A stretch of 39,375 nucleotides of DNA. Source: Stramenopiles sp. TOSAG23-3 (lineage: Eukaryota > Sar). The translations under genes and the position numbers were made by a program. The stretch spans positions 6,915-46,289 of the forward strand of contig LT642169.1 of NCBI GenBank assembly GCA_900128585.1, in the 5' to 3' direction. Numbering within the stretch: the stretch's first letter is position 1; every line of letters starts with the position of its first letter. Positions 1 through 10,164 of the stretch are shown piece by piece. The notes under the pieces were generated by a model. That model was not told the DNA's origin. It did not search any database and was given only the letters and a program-made list of their open reading frames with translations.

Positions 1-31
<31 letters not shown>

Positions 32-850
32 AACAAACAAACAAACAAACAAACAAACAAACAAACAAACAAACAAACAGAGAAAGAAAAGAAAGAAAGA
101 GTTCAGAAGAAAAATGATTGAATTTGAGGTTCTGTAATATATATAGATGCTATGTTTATGTATGAATAAATAGGTGGTGGGTGGATACAGCTACAATAGT
201 AGTTCTAAATATTAATTCTACAATATAGCTACAGCATAGCTATGATATGGAATACAACTCAAGGAGTCACCTCACAGTGAAGAGTTTAAATTAAAATATA
301 ATACAGTAGCAGCATGGTTTATAAAAAAAACAATTCTCTTTTTTTTTATTTTTATAAGAAAGAAGAAGAAGAAAGAAGAAGAAGAAAGAAGAAGAAAGAA
401 GAAGAAAGAAGAAGAAGAAAGAAGAAGAAAGAAGAAGAAGAAAGAAGAAGAAAGATGAAAGAAAGAAAGAAGAAAGAAAGAAAGAAGAAAGAAAGAAAGA
501 AAGAGGAGTCGAAAGAAAGAAAAATGTAATACTATTATAATAAAAAAATATATATAATAATAATAATAACTTTTTTAATAATAATAATAATAATAATTAA
601 AAAAAATATATATATAATCATCAATCAATAATAATAATTCTTTTGAAATTATTATATTGGTCTTCTTTGAATGAATTGAAACGTATGTTACGTTCAGATA
701 GATTTGTTTTCTTTCTTACGTATGTTTTTGTTATGTTACAAACGCAAAGTTTGTATTTTTACAGTTACCTGAACCCCATCCCATCCATTATTTTTACTCA
801 AACCTTTTGTTTATTTTGTTGTCGCAACGACGGACGGACGGACGGACGAA
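1..850. repeat. AT-rich spacer with AAAG, AAAC and GAA microsatellites
   Basis: This is the 5' spacer of the nucleoporin gene. It opens with an AAAG tetranucleotide run (about 1-33) that switches directly to an AAAC run (about 31-78). A purine-only GAA/GAAA tract fills about 358-515, followed by ATA/ATT-rich sequence to about 640. Five tandem GACG units (829-848) end two bases before the ATG of the next gene. Short ORFs here are low-complexity translations of the repeats or AT-rich noise. I see no gene. Confidence 0.85.
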
Positions 851-3800
851 ATGAGCTCTTCGGGGAAACGGCGGTCTGGTAGAAGACGGACCGGTACGAA
901 AGGGGCCCGGTCTTCGAGACGAAAGTCGTTTTTAAATCAGATAGGGTCTTACATCGGCTTAGGAACTGCGGAGAGTGAGTCGGAGGGCTACAGCAGCCTC
1001 ACAGACAACGACTCCATTGGAACGAACGGGGACCAGGACGCGCTGCCCGACGCAAGCCCGGCGAACGGACCCTCGCCGTCACGCACCGGCTCGAGCGAGC
1101 CGAACGACAGCTTCGCCCTGGAAGAAACTCCGACGGGGGGCGACAACGGGCTTGGGGTAGGCCTTAGGCTGAAGCCCCAGCTATCCGAGGAGGAGTTGCA
1201 CAAATTGAAGTACAAAGGCGCGTACGTTCGGTCGATGAAGGTGGCGAAAATCAAGACCCATCTAAAGTCGCTCGGGCTGGAGCAAGACGGGAAAAAGGAC
1301 GTCGTAAAGGCACGCTTAATCGCCGCCATCGTGGAACTCCACCACGCGGCGGAGAACCCCTATTTTTTAAAGAGCCCCAGCCCGAAGCCTTCCAAAGCAT
1401 CCAAACGCTCAAAAAACGAGGCCCCAGGAAAGGCGCCTACCCGGAAGAGCCTAGAAAAAGCCGAGACCAAACCAGCGACCGCTACGCGCGCGTCTCGGCG
1501 GACGAGGAAGAAGGCCGACGAGCCCAAGGATGAGAATCCCAGCGTCTCCCCGACCCGACGGTCGACTAGGGCGAGGGCTCCACCGAAAAAGGAAGATCCG
1601 CCCGCCGTAAGACAGTCCTCGCGGAGAAACGCTGCGGTGTCCAAGACGATTTCCCCCCAAGAGGGAAACCCGAAGAAGCCGGAGAAAGCAAAGAAGGCGG
1701 CGGCCGCGAAGAAGAAGAAACCTAGCGCACGGAAGAAAACGACGGGGCGGTGGAGCGAGGAGGACAAGGCAGCCTTGGTGGAGATGAGGGATTCCGGGAG
1801 GGACTGGTCGGACATCTCCAAAGCCCTCGGGCGGTCGAAGGGCGCTGTTGAGGGCAAATATAGACAACTGAAGAAAGTGGTGGACGGCCAGAAAACAGCA
1901 AAGCCTGACGTGGAGACAGGTCGGAGGAGCACTAGAAGAAGTTCCAAACGAAAGATAGCTGACGTGGGGCATGCGGAGACCGAGGAGCCCCCAAAGCAGC
2001 GCGCACCGAGCCGCAAGCGGGCTGCCAAACCGAGCTCGCCCGCGAAGGAGCGGCTGCTAAAAGGGCGCGCTGCTTCCACCGAGGAGGCAGCAAGCGATGA
2101 GATCGAAATGGATGAAACCCCGAAGGAGCCCACGAAAATGACAAGCAAGAAGTTCAAGGATCGCAAACAGCCCCCGTATTTGGCCGAGGAGTGCCCGGAC
2201 ACAAGCAGAATCGGCAACGACGGCCGCATGTACAAAAGTGAAGCGAACAAGAGAGGGAAGTATCGCTGGTTGTTGGACAAGGCCGCGAAGGTGGCCAAGG
2301 CCCCTGTCGCGAAGGCGGCAAAAGCGAGCAAACGAGTCTCCAACAAGAGTGTAGTGAAGGAAGTAGTCAGGAAGCCGGAACCCGTGGAGCAAGACGTTCT
2401 GGACGACGATGCAGAAGTGGGCGCGCCTGAAGAATTCGACGCCGCAGAAGCCTCTGCGTCAGCCGAAGCCAAATCGTTCGAGGAAGACATTGTTGAGCTT
2501 TTGCAAGACGATGAGGAGGACGAAGTCGCCGTGGAACAACTGAAACCAGCGGTGTCCCAGGCAAGCGAAGAGCTCAACTATAACGACCCAGAAGTGTTGA
2601 AGCAGTTCATCAACAAGATTGGCAACAAGAAAATACAGAGTGAGCTCCTCTCGGGGTTGGAACGCGGTACTAAAGGGGAAGAGGAAAATGTCGAAAGGAA
2701 CCAATCCCCTGAAATTGTTCTCAAACCACCACGCCGTAGCGCCGGTGGTTCTTCCCACGATGGCGCGGGCAACGAAGGCCACTCGTCCACTAGCGGGCCC
2801 GAGGCGCTAACGGTTGTAGAATTGTCCGGGATAGGGGGCAGCCTAGCACAGGACCAGAGCCCGTTTGTTGCACCCGCTCCAATAAAACCGATTGCTCAGA
2901 AGCCAGATTCCATTACTACGCCAGAGTCTTCTTTGGTCGCAAGTGATCCCCGGAGCAGAACAGAGACCAACCAAGTAATTCGCACGTTCATTGGCATGCA
3001 CCGCCGGGAAGACGCCGGGGTCACAGTTTCGAACAATACGGATAGTTGGGGCAGTGTTGCCGACGACGAACCGCGGTCCGGGTTTGTGGCGCCGTTCCAA
3101 GTACGCCCGCAGGGCAATGGGGGCACACCGGTTTACAAACACGCAGACACGCCATACGTTCAACGTGCCCAGGGGTACATGAACGGCAACGCCAATGCAG
3201 GCACCCCGCAGTTTCATGGGCCGCGGCCGGACTATGTACCGGGCGTTTACTCCATGCAGCGACGTAGCCAATACGCCCCTGTGGGCTACCTTCCAGACCC
3301 GAGAAGGTACCCGTATTCAGCGCCGAGGATGAGACCAGGAATGCAGGGGTACAACCCCACTCCCGGCCACCCGGGGTCCGGGAAAAGGCCGAGGCCTGTC
3401 GATCTGCCGTATTTGACTTACTCCACGAGTCGCCCGGTTGCCCAAAATGGGGCACTCATGCGGTCGGATCTCGAAAGTCCAACGCCGTACGCCCAGCGTC
3501 ATTCTGCAAAGAAACGGCGGACGTCTGTTGGCGGATACTTGGGAACTCCAGGAAATTTTTCGTACGGGCAACCTCCGTTTTCCTCCAGAAACGCATATTC
3601 ATCTTCTTATACCGATGGGTATGCAAGGCCGCGTTCCAAGCCACGAATACGTGGGCCTGTGAACCAAATTTTGCTAGGAAATTCAGCTACAAAATCGCCA
3701 GCATCAACACCAATCAGATCGACTGATGTTGCAAAACGAATCCTTGATACGCTGGAACAAATGTCTACTCCAATGAGTAGAAAGTCTACGTCTTCCACGC

Positions 3801-6295
3801 CATTCAAGGTTGGAGCGATCGCTGCCGCACACGGGCAGGCGATAGCAAACGTAGACAACAAAAACTCGTGGGGAAACGGCAGCCAACGCAGCACGCCGGG
3901 CAACACGTTCGGAGACTCCAAAAGTTCCCCTGGTGGACTCAATTTGTCCAGGAAAGTCAAAAGCAACCCGTTGAGTTTGCAAGATGTGCTGTCGTCTGCG
4001 AAGGGGAACAATTCGACTGACGGGAGGGCGGCATTGCCCGAGCTTTCTGTTTTTTCCGGGTACAAAGAGAAGCCCAACTTAAACACGTTATTCAACAATT
4101 CAAGTGATCATACGGCACAGAAACCGCTGGCAACGGCAAAGCCGGCAAAAACGAAAGAGTCGCCGGCAGCGCCAGCGCCAAGTACCAAACCAGTAGCAAA
4201 GTTTCGCATGCCGATAAGAGTTCAGAGCTTTGTGTTTTCGCCGCCCCCGTCGAACAATACTGGTGGGGCAAGTCAGGTCGTGAGTGAAGTTAAACGTGCA
4301 GGTAAATCGTCGGCATTTTCTTTCCGCGAGATTGACGCAAATGCCGATAATTTGAACATGGCATACCCTACTCAGCTCGTTGCGGACGTCGATGATTCGC
4401 CAACTGAAAGTACTCCGACGAAGCCGACGGGTGGCACCATCAAGGATGTTGTGCCATCGAAGAAAGCGGTCACGGCGGCTCCCGGGGCAAACCCGTGGGC
4501 AGCACACCTTCCAAAACCGGGAGAGTGGGTATGCCCGGCGTGTTCCGTCCGAAATAAAAAAGGGGCTGCAAAATGCGTCTCTTGCGAATCAGAAAACCCC
4601 AATGGAGGAGGGGCTGCCTCATCTGCTGCTCCAAGTAAGCCACATGCATCAAGCGGCCCCAAATTCACGTTTGGCGCAGCGCCCAAGTCGGGGCTGGTCG
4701 ATAGCAAAAGCGATGCTCCGAAATTTTCGTTTGGGGCAGCACCGAAATCAGGGCTAGCTGACAAAAAAACAAAGAGCGATGCTCCGAAATTCTCATTTGG
4801 TGCCCCTGCGAAGTCCAGTGGCCCCAAATTTTCTTTTGGGGCTATGAAGCCACCCGGAGAAGGAGACGATGATAGTGACGACGATTCCTCTAGTGCACCA
4901 AAAAAGAAAAAAAGGTCGAATCCTGGAAGTACTTTTAAGATGACAATTCCAGAGGCAAAGAGTAAGACACCAACGAAATCCAGCAGTGGGATGTTCTCAT
5001 TCGGAGGGTCATCTGCAACATCTACCGACGCTCCAAAAGCGGCAAGTGCTGCAAGTACATTTAAATTCGGTGGTTCTTCAGCTGTCAGTAAGCCCGCAGA
5101 CAGTTCCGCGCCAACGTTTGGTAGCGGGGGGGCCCTGCCCATCCCTGCAGCGAAAACTGACGATTCGTCCAGTAGCTCTGGGGGGGCTGGTGGGTTAACC
5201 TTTGGGGCTACTGGCGACGCGCCAAAAGCGGCAAGTGCTGCAAGCACGTTTAAATTTGGTGGATCTTCGGCTGTCATGCCAGCATTTGGCAGTACACCTG
5301 CTCCTGCTCCATCTGCTTCACCTGCCGCTTCGTTTGTATTTGGTGGGGCACCGACTGCCAGCAAACCAGAGAGTTCAGTGCCAGCATTTGGTAGCGCACC
5401 TGCACCTGCGCCATCTGCTTCGCCTGCCAGTTCGTTTGTGTTTGGGGGTGCGAGCAATACAAATAGCACCACCGCTGCCGCGCCAGCAACGACTGGGGCA
5501 GCATCATCGTTTCAGTTTGGAGCAGGTGGTGCAAATAGTTCAACCACAAACAACACTAGTTCTGCTCCTGCTGCCGGGGCCTTTCAGTTCGGGGCCACCG
5601 GTTCGAACAACGCAATGGGCGGCAATGCCATTGGCGGGGGGAATGCTATGGGCGGTATGAATACACAAGCACCCTCAAGTGGATTTGGAGGCGGCAGTAC
5701 GTTTGGAGGTGGCAACGGTAGCAACACTACTGGATTTGGGACCTCGAACGCTGCGGCAGGATTCGGAAGCGGCGCAGTCACTGGGTTTGGAGGCCAGGCT
5801 GCTGCACCCTCGAACACAATGGGTACCAGTGCCGCAGGTGCTGCGGGCTTCGGCAACCCACCGATGAGTTCTGGCGGTGCAATGTTTGGCAATGGAAACA
5901 GCAATGGGAATACTTTCGGGGGCGGCAATACCAACACCTTCGGTGGAAATGCTGCCCCAGCGGCCCAAGGAAGTTTCGGTGCTGTTCCACAGGGTAATGC
6001 CTTTGGTGGTAGCGCAGCGGGGTTTGGAAACCAGGCCGGGCAAGCAGCGCAAGCCTTCGGCGGCAGTGCAGCGTCTACAGGCTTCGGAGCCCCAGCTGCA
6101 ACATCAGGTTTTGGAAACAGCATGGGCGGTGGCGGTTTTGGTGGCGCAGTAGCTAGCAGTGCGGGAGGCTTTGGCGGTGGTATGGGCGGAGGTTTCGGAG
6201 CCGCGCCCGGCGGTGGCGGGGGCGGAGGGACCTTCAGTATGGGAACCAAAGCGAAGCCCGGAAGAAAGAGGGTGAAGGCGAAACGAAGAAGATGA
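851..6295 (+). CDS. Nup153/Nup1-like FG nucleoporin with SAP and Myb-like domains
   Basis: An 1814-residue protein, probably a nuclear-basket nucleoporin. Seen: a SAP-type helix-extension-helix segment at about 125-160 (basic, with KARLIAAI); a SANT/Myb-like segment at 299-342 (RWSEED ... WSDISKALGRSKGAVEGKY); a short GNDG..Y.S..N..G.YRW motif near 455-475; a helix near 958-980 (VAKRILDTLEQMSTP) resembling the conserved Nup153-type motif; one RanBP2-type zinc finger (W1226, C1228, C1231, C1242, C1245); then dense FxFG, GFG and FG repeats from about 1260 to 1800. The C-terminal tail is very basic (KPGRKRVKAKRRR). FG repeats bind transport receptors, and RanBP2 fingers in Nup153 bind Ran. The SAP and Myb-like domains suggest chromatin contact, which is inference. 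The ATG at 851 is the first in frame and precedes a basic Ser/Arg-rich N-terminus. The protein is somewhat longer than human Nup153. Orthology is likely but low complexity limits certainty. Confidence 0.85.
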   Translation: MSSSGKRRSGRRRTGTKGARSSRRKSFLNQIGSYIGLGTAESESEGYSSLTDNDSIGTNGDQDALPDASPANGPSPSRTGSSEPNDSFALEETPTGGDNGLGVGLRLKPQLSEEELHKLKYKGAYVRSMKVAKIKTHLKSLGLEQDGKKDVVKARLIAAIVELHHAAENPYFLKSPSPKPSKASKRSKNEAPGKAPTRKSLEKAETKPATATRASRRTRKKADEPKDENPSVSPTRRSTRARAPPKKEDPPAVRQSSRRNAAVSKTISPQEGNPKKPEKAKKAAAAKKKKPSARKKTTGRWSEEDKAALVEMRDSGRDWSDISKALGRSKGAVEGKYRQLKKVVDGQKTAKPDVETGRRSTRRSSKRKIADVGHAETEEPPKQRAPSRKRAAKPSSPAKERLLKGRAASTEEAASDEIEMDETPKEPTKMTSKKFKDRKQPPYLAEECPDTSRIGNDGRMYKSEANKRGKYRWLLDKAAKVAKAPVAKAAKASKRVSNKSVVKEVVRKPEPVEQDVLDDDAEVGAPEEFDAAEASASAEAKSFEEDIVELLQDDEEDEVAVEQLKPAVSQASEELNYNDPEVLKQFINKIGNKKIQSELLSGLERGTKGEEENVERNQSPEIVLKPPRRSAGGSSHDGAGNEGHSSTSGPEALTVVELSGIGGSLAQDQSPFVAPAPIKPIAQKPDSITTPESSLVASDPRSRTETNQVIRTFIGMHRREDAGVTVSNNTDSWGSVADDEPRSGFVAPFQVRPQGNGGTPVYKHADTPYVQRAQGYMNGNANAGTPQFHGPRPDYVPGVYSMQRRSQYAPVGYLPDPRRYPYSAPRMRPGMQGYNPTPGHPGSGKRPRPVDLPYLTYSTSRPVAQNGALMRSDLESPTPYAQRHSAKKRRTSVGGYLGTPGNFSYGQPPFSSRNAYSSSYTDGYARPRSKPRIRGPVNQILLGNSATKSPASTPIRSTDVAKRILDTLEQMSTPMSRKSTSSTPFKVGAIAAAHGQAIANVDNKNSWGNGSQRSTPGNTFGDSKSSPGGLNLSRKVKSNPLSLQDVLSSAKGNNSTDGRAALPELSVFSGYKEKPNLNTLFNNSSDHTAQKPLATAKPAKTKESPAAPAPSTKPVAKFRMPIRVQSFVFSPPPSNNTGGASQVVSEVKRAGKSSAFSFREIDANADNLNMAYPTQLVADVDDSPTESTPTKPTGGTIKDVVPSKKAVTAAPGANPWAAHLPKPGEWVCPACSVRNKKGAAKCVSCESENPNGGGAASSAAPSKPHASSGPKFTFGAAPKSGLVDSKSDAPKFSFGAAPKSGLADKKTKSDAPKFSFGAPAKSSGPKFSFGAMKPPGEGDDDSDDDSSSAPKKKKRSNPGSTFKMTIPEAKSKTPTKSSSGMFSFGGSSATSTDAPKAASAASTFKFGGSSAVSKPADSSAPTFGSGGALPIPAAKTDDSSSSSGGAGGLTFGATGDAPKAASAASTFKFGGSSAVMPAFGSTPAPAPSASPAASFVFGGAPTASKPESSVPAFGSAPAPAPSASPASSFVFGGASNTNSTTAAAPATTGAASSFQFGAGGANSSTTNNTSSAPAAGAFQFGATGSNNAMGGNAIGGGNAMGGMNTQAPSSGFGGGSTFGGGNGSNTTGFGTSNAAAGFGSGAVTGFGGQAAAPSNTMGTSAAGAAGFGNPPMSSGGAMFGNGNSNGNTFGGGNTNTFGGNAAPAAQGSFGAVPQGNAFGGSAAGFGNQAGQAAQAFGGSAASTGFGAPAATSGFGNSMGGGGFGGAVASSAGGFGGGMGGGFGAAPGGGGGGGTFSMGTKAKPGRKRVKAKRRR

Positions 6296-6342
6296 GAGTG
6301 GCCAAAGCACTGTAACAAAACCAATTAATTTGTTATCATGCT

Positions 6343-6366
6343 AAATAACAGCCAATTTTCTTGTTT
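6343..6366 (-). repeat. 3'-flank dispersed motif, copy 1
   Basis: On the minus strand this reads GAAAATTGGCTGTTATTT with a short AC-rich lead. It starts 48 bp past the nucleoporin stop. It is flanked by exact 13-bp direct repeats TTGTTATCATGCT at 6330-6342 and 6367-6379. The same motif recurs downstream of other genes (23029, 23459, 28873, and a partial copy at 20677). Confidence 0.7.
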
Positions 6367-6575
6367 TTGTTATCATGCTTCTTCCACAATCCGTGGGGGG
6401 AAAACATTGTTTTGTTTTTCTTCCTCCACTCCCGCAAAGAAGCGAATTTTAAAATATTAAGAAATTTTTTTAATTCACATAGGTTATTAAGAAAATATAC
6501 TAACCTCGTGTATATACATATGGATCAGTTGAGCCTGCAGGCGTAAGTTCTTACTTTAAACTACGAAGTAAGTTC

Positions 6576-7301
6576 TTAGTAATTTTCGTTCCCAAACGTA
6601 GGCCGGAGTCGCTGTGCCAAAGACCGGTGGTTTCTGTTCCTTCGACGCAGCTGCGAGGAACCACCCTGTTGCCTCGGCATATCGCTATTTACATTTCGAA
6701 GGTCCGTATTTCTATTTGCCCTTTCATTTTCTATACGCGCGTCTTCATTTGAACCGCTGCGATGTGGTACATTTGCTTGCGCTTGACGGTTGCCGAGTCC
6801 CATGTTTTGGAACGGGCCTCGCTGATTCGGGTTTGGTCTACGCCTCCAGGGGGAAGTTTGGGTTGGTTGTTGTTGCTGTTGTTGTTCCCTTCTCCTGTGG
6901 CGCCGCTGCGGGGACGGGGATCCTTGGGTCTCCGGCATAATATTTTCGCCGTTGTTTGGGGCCAAATGCTGTGGAGATTTTTGAAGTGGCTCTCGGGATG
7001 GTGACCATTGTCCTTGCATATTGTAGGAAAGCTCGCCCATAACGTGGTCGGGAATACGGAAACCTGTCATCGCACCCGCCGCTTGGTTTTCAGTGTCTCT
7101 TGGAGCTGCATTGCTATCGATTTTCTGATCGGAATCTTCCCAAGCCGATGTCGAATTTCTAGCTCTCGTTCGATCACGCCTCAATACCCTGCGATCGGGG
7201 CTACATATTGGGAACATGCTATGGAGTCGCTCTTGTTGCGAAACGCCAGTGGCCGCTTTCGAGTCCAGCAAGTGCGTGACCTGGTTACTATTCAAGTTCA
7301 T
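6576..7301 (-). CDS. Unknown Gln/Arg/Asn-rich protein
   Basis: I do not recognise this 241-residue ORF. It is hydrophilic and predicted disordered, with a Q6 run near residue 140 followed by a Pro/Arg-rich stretch (SPWRRRPNPNQRGPF) and an Arg/Asn-rich C-terminus ending GNENY. There is no signal peptide, membrane segment or clear domain. It is accepted as a gene because its base composition matches neighbouring coding regions, the ORF is open across 726 bp bounded by AT-rich spacers on both sides, and the ATG at 7301 is followed by non-repetitive sequence. It lies tail-to-tail with the nucleoporin gene, 280 bp away. Its Arg/Gln-rich make-up would fit an RNA- or nucleic-acid-associated protein, but that is only a compositional guess. 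Confidence 0.6.
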   Translation of the reverse strand: MNLNSNQVTHLLDSKAATGVSQQERLHSMFPICSPDRRVLRRDRTRARNSTSAWEDSDQKIDSNAAPRDTENQAAGAMTGFRIPDHVMGELSYNMQGQWSPSREPLQKSPQHLAPNNGENIMPETQGSPSPQRRHRRREQQQQQQPTQTSPWRRRPNPNQRGPFQNMGLGNRQAQANVPHRSGSNEDARIENERANRNTDLRNVNSDMPRQQGGSSQLRRRNRNHRSLAQRLRPTFGNENY

Positions 7302-8714
7302 AGCGTTCCAAAGTCAAATATTAACAGCGTATATTTCACCGGCCTTGCCAAATATATTTGTGAGTATATTTATGCGTACAGACATATATTTCTGAAACTA
7401 CCCGTGATAAATATGTTTTGTTTGTTGTTTTACTTTCCTTTTGAATGCAGGTAGTAGAGTCTTAAGTAACTTTTTTTCTTTCTTTCAAGCACAATGTACT
7501 ACAAAGCAATATAAAAATATCAGCAAAAAAATAAAAATAAAATAATAATAAAAAAAATATAATTTTTAATTTTATACCCGCCGCCGTGTATATATAATAC
7601 ATGGAAATAACAAGGAAGAAGAAGAAATCAAACTTTTGTCTTTTTTCTTTTTTTTTTTCCTTCTTCCTCCTTCTTCTTCTTCTTCTATCTTCTTCTCCAC
7701 AAAAAAAACATCATCATTTTTTTTTCGCATCATACCAACAAATACATGCTATTGCATCCTATTCCTATGTTCATGTATGTGCTTGTCTTTACTTTCAACA
7801 AGAAGTCTAATAAAGTGACAAATAATAATATTTTATATGAACATAGTATAGGATAAAAAATAATTATATAATAAAAGAAAGAAGAAAGAAGAAGACTTCG
7901 TTCGGTCTCTCTCTCTCTCCTTCTTTATTTACTTTTATTTAATGTTATCTCCTCCTTCCTTTTCTTATATAAAATACTTCTTTCTGTATTTGAGCTGATT
8001 AAGATTAAGATTAACGGTTTTTGAAAAAAGAAGTTTCTGAAATAAGACGAATTTTAATAGGTAAATATATTACCATTAATACATATTATTAATAATAATA
8101 ATTATATTTAAATGTTTACTATACAATATAAAAGTACAATTAAATTAATACTATTCTATGGAATTATTGCTCTACCGTTATTTTAATTAACATAAAAGCA
8201 GAGCAACACAACAGGTCTCCCTATTATACTGTATTAATATTGCGTATAATAATTAATAATAATATAAATAATATCGACGAAGAAAGAAGCAAGAAGCAAG
8301 AAGCAAGAAGCAAGAAGCAAGAAGAAGAAGAAGAAGAAGAAGAAGAAAAAGAAAAAAAAGCTTTACTGCTGTGTTTGTAGTACATTATACTACTGTATAA
8401 TAATAAAAAAAAGAAGAAGAACGAAAAGAAGAAAGAGGAAGAAGAAGAAAGAAAACGAAGAAGAAAAGAAGAAGAAAGAAAGAAGAAGAAGCAGAAGAAG
8501 AAGAATTTTTTATAACAGAAGAAGAATAATAGAAATTAATAATAAAATAATAAGTTCACCAAGTTCAATCAATTTTCTACATTCACTTTGTTCCATTCTT
8601 CTTTGTACATATAAGAACAGACCTTTCTTTTTTTATTCATTGACATAATACCTCTTTGTCCATTCTTCTTGCCAACATTGCCAACTTGCCGTTTTCCCCA
8701 ACTCAGTGAACAAC
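7302..8714. other. Divergent spacer, AT-rich with GAA/TTC tracts
   Basis: This spacer lies between the heads of the unknown minus-strand gene and the SFT2 gene. It holds a polypyrimidine stretch (about 7642-7702), a GAAGAAA patch at about 7876-7896, five copies of the heptamer GAAGCAA (8286-8320) that run into (GAA)n to about 8346, and a longer purine tract at about 8411-8512. Just before the SFT2 start, TTGCCAAC is repeated at 8669-8676 and 8678-8685 with a third partial copy. I see no gene or RNA. Confidence 0.75.
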
Positions 8715-9539
8715 ATGGGGAACGCACAGCAGGGTTCGCAGCATAGTAGTCGGCGGCAGGCTTCGGAAAGCGCGTTTGATCGTGCGGAAGCAGGAGAAAC
8801 GTTTGAACCGTATTCGGATTCCCCATCGAAGGAGGACGATTCGTGGTTTGGTTCGGCAGAAAGTGCCATTCGGAGGCATTTAGGGAGCGAAAGTGCCAAA
8901 GCAAAGCCCTCGCCGGAAAAAAACAAGGAGCCCGAGTCGTTTACTTCGGGGATCTTTTCGGGCGCGTCAAACTTGGTCCGAAAAGTTAGCGGGGCAGGAA
9001 CCGAAGCCCCTGCAAAGAGCGCGGGGTCCTCCGAAAGTACTTGGGCTAGGATGCCGTTTGGCGGGGGTGAAATAGCGGATGCGGCAGCGACAACGACGGA
9101 AAACCCGTGTCCATGTATCGAGCTCACGTACAAGCAGCGGGTTTTTGGATTTATATTGTTTTTCGTTTTGGGTGGTATATCCAGTGGCATAAGCACGATG
9201 TACGTACCCATGATTGTGATAAAGCCCTCAAAGTTTGCGATACCGTATACGGTGGGCAACTTGATGTCAATGGGAAGTACTGGATTTTTGGTCGGTCCGG
9301 GACGGCAATGCAAAACCATGTTTGATAGCACAAGAAGGCAAGCATCGTCTGTCTTTTTTGTTTCAATGTTTGCTACATTGTATTTTGCTTTCGTACGGAA
9401 AAGCGGGATTGGTACTATCGTGTTCGTCATAATTCAGCTCATGGCGTACGCGTGGTACATTGCGTCTTACATCCCATTTGGAAGGGCGTTGTTGAAAAAA
9501 TGCACCTTTGGTCTGGCTGGCTGCTGCTGCGCCCGTTAG
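8715..9539 (+). CDS. SFT2: SFT2-family vesicle transport membrane protein
   Basis: A 274-residue Golgi-type tetraspanning membrane protein. The N-terminal ~130 residues are hydrophilic, Ser/Glu-rich and unique. The C-terminal ~140 residues match SFT2 (Got1/SFT2 family): four hydrophobic segments, the segment YTVGNLMSMGSTGFLVGP, then CKTMFDSTRRQAS, then a final segment ending YIASYIPFGRALLKK. In yeast, Sft2 acts in vesicle fusion with the Golgi, in endosome-to-Golgi retrograde traffic. The reading frame is open from a GTG at 8706, but the first ATG is at 8715, giving an N-terminus MGNAQQGS. Gly-2 raises the possibility of myristoylation, but residue 6 is Gln rather than Ser/Thr, so this is weak. 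The extended N-terminal tail is longer than in yeast Sft2. The C-terminus is Cys-rich (CCCAR). Confidence 0.9.
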   Translation: MGNAQQGSQHSSRRQASESAFDRAEAGETFEPYSDSPSKEDDSWFGSAESAIRRHLGSESAKAKPSPEKNKEPESFTSGIFSGASNLVRKVSGAGTEAPAKSAGSSESTWARMPFGGGEIADAAATTTENPCPCIELTYKQRVFGFILFFVLGGISSGISTMYVPMIVIKPSKFAIPYTVGNLMSMGSTGFLVGPGRQCKTMFDSTRRQASSVFFVSMFATLYFAFVRKSGIGTIVFVIIQLMAYAWYIASYIPFGRALLKKCTFGLAGCCCAR

Positions 9540-10164
9540 GAATCCGTTGGCGTTTTTGAACCACGCCGTGCGTAAAAATATACATATAAAAAAATGAAAG
9601 TTAAACTCTGATAATAATAATAGACACTATATATAGAAGCTAGAAAAGAAGAGAAGTGAGACCCTCCTCCTCTCGATCCTTTCTTCTTCCTTTATTATAA
9701 AATTAAGTGGAAAAATTGTATTCTAAAATATCTTCTTCTCTATAAATTTAGATATCTATTTAACAACAGTACGGTACCCGGTATTAACCTGGGTAATACC
9801 TACCTATATAATACCTCATTCTAAATTACTTCGTCGTTCTTCTTCTTCTCCTCATCCATCGATCCATCATCATCATTGATGAAGAGAAAGAGAAGAAGAA
9901 GAAGAAGAAGAAGAAGAAGAAGAAGAAGAAGAAGAAGAAGAAGAAGAAGAAAGAAGAAATAAAAGAAGAAGAAGAAGAAGAAGAAGAAGAAGAAAAAAGG
10001 AAGAGTAAAAAAAAGATATCTTCTTGAAAAGAAGATAGTAAAGTTTTTTTTAGTGTTGGGAGGAAAGATATTTAAACTGTGCAGCAAATAGTGTAGCATT
10101 CTGTGAGAAAAAAATTATCCGATTGCAAAGAGAAACTTAGAAACTTAGTGGTTGAACTGGAACG
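9540..10164. repeat. Spacer dominated by a ~105-bp GAA microsatellite
   Basis: Tandem-gene spacer. After an AT-rich stretch there is a small imperfect inverted repeat around GGTATT...AATACC (about 9780-9800), then a nearly pure GAA tract at about 9891-9995 with one AT interruption. AT-rich sequence continues to the next ATG. The ORFs across the tract translate to homopolymer-like sequence and are not genes. Confidence 0.8.

Noticed and set aside
314-529. 71-residue ORF over a GAA tract
   Set aside because: Translation is almost only Lys/Glu/Arg from microsatellite repeats; no domain and no coding-like composition.
643-882. 79-residue ORF overlapping the nucleoporin start
   Set aside because: AT-rich spacer translation in another frame; no support for a gene or regulated upstream ORF.
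4372-5472. 366-residue minus-strand ORF in the nucleoporin gene
   Set aside because: Repetitive antisense of the FG-repeat region, caused by biased codons.
8286-8320. Regular heptamer array considered as CRISPR-like
   Set aside because: Units are 7 bp with no spacers, in a eukaryotic GAA-rich microsatellite context.
9821-10099. 92-residue minus-strand ORF
   Set aside because: Low-complexity Phe/Leu run from the GAA tract.
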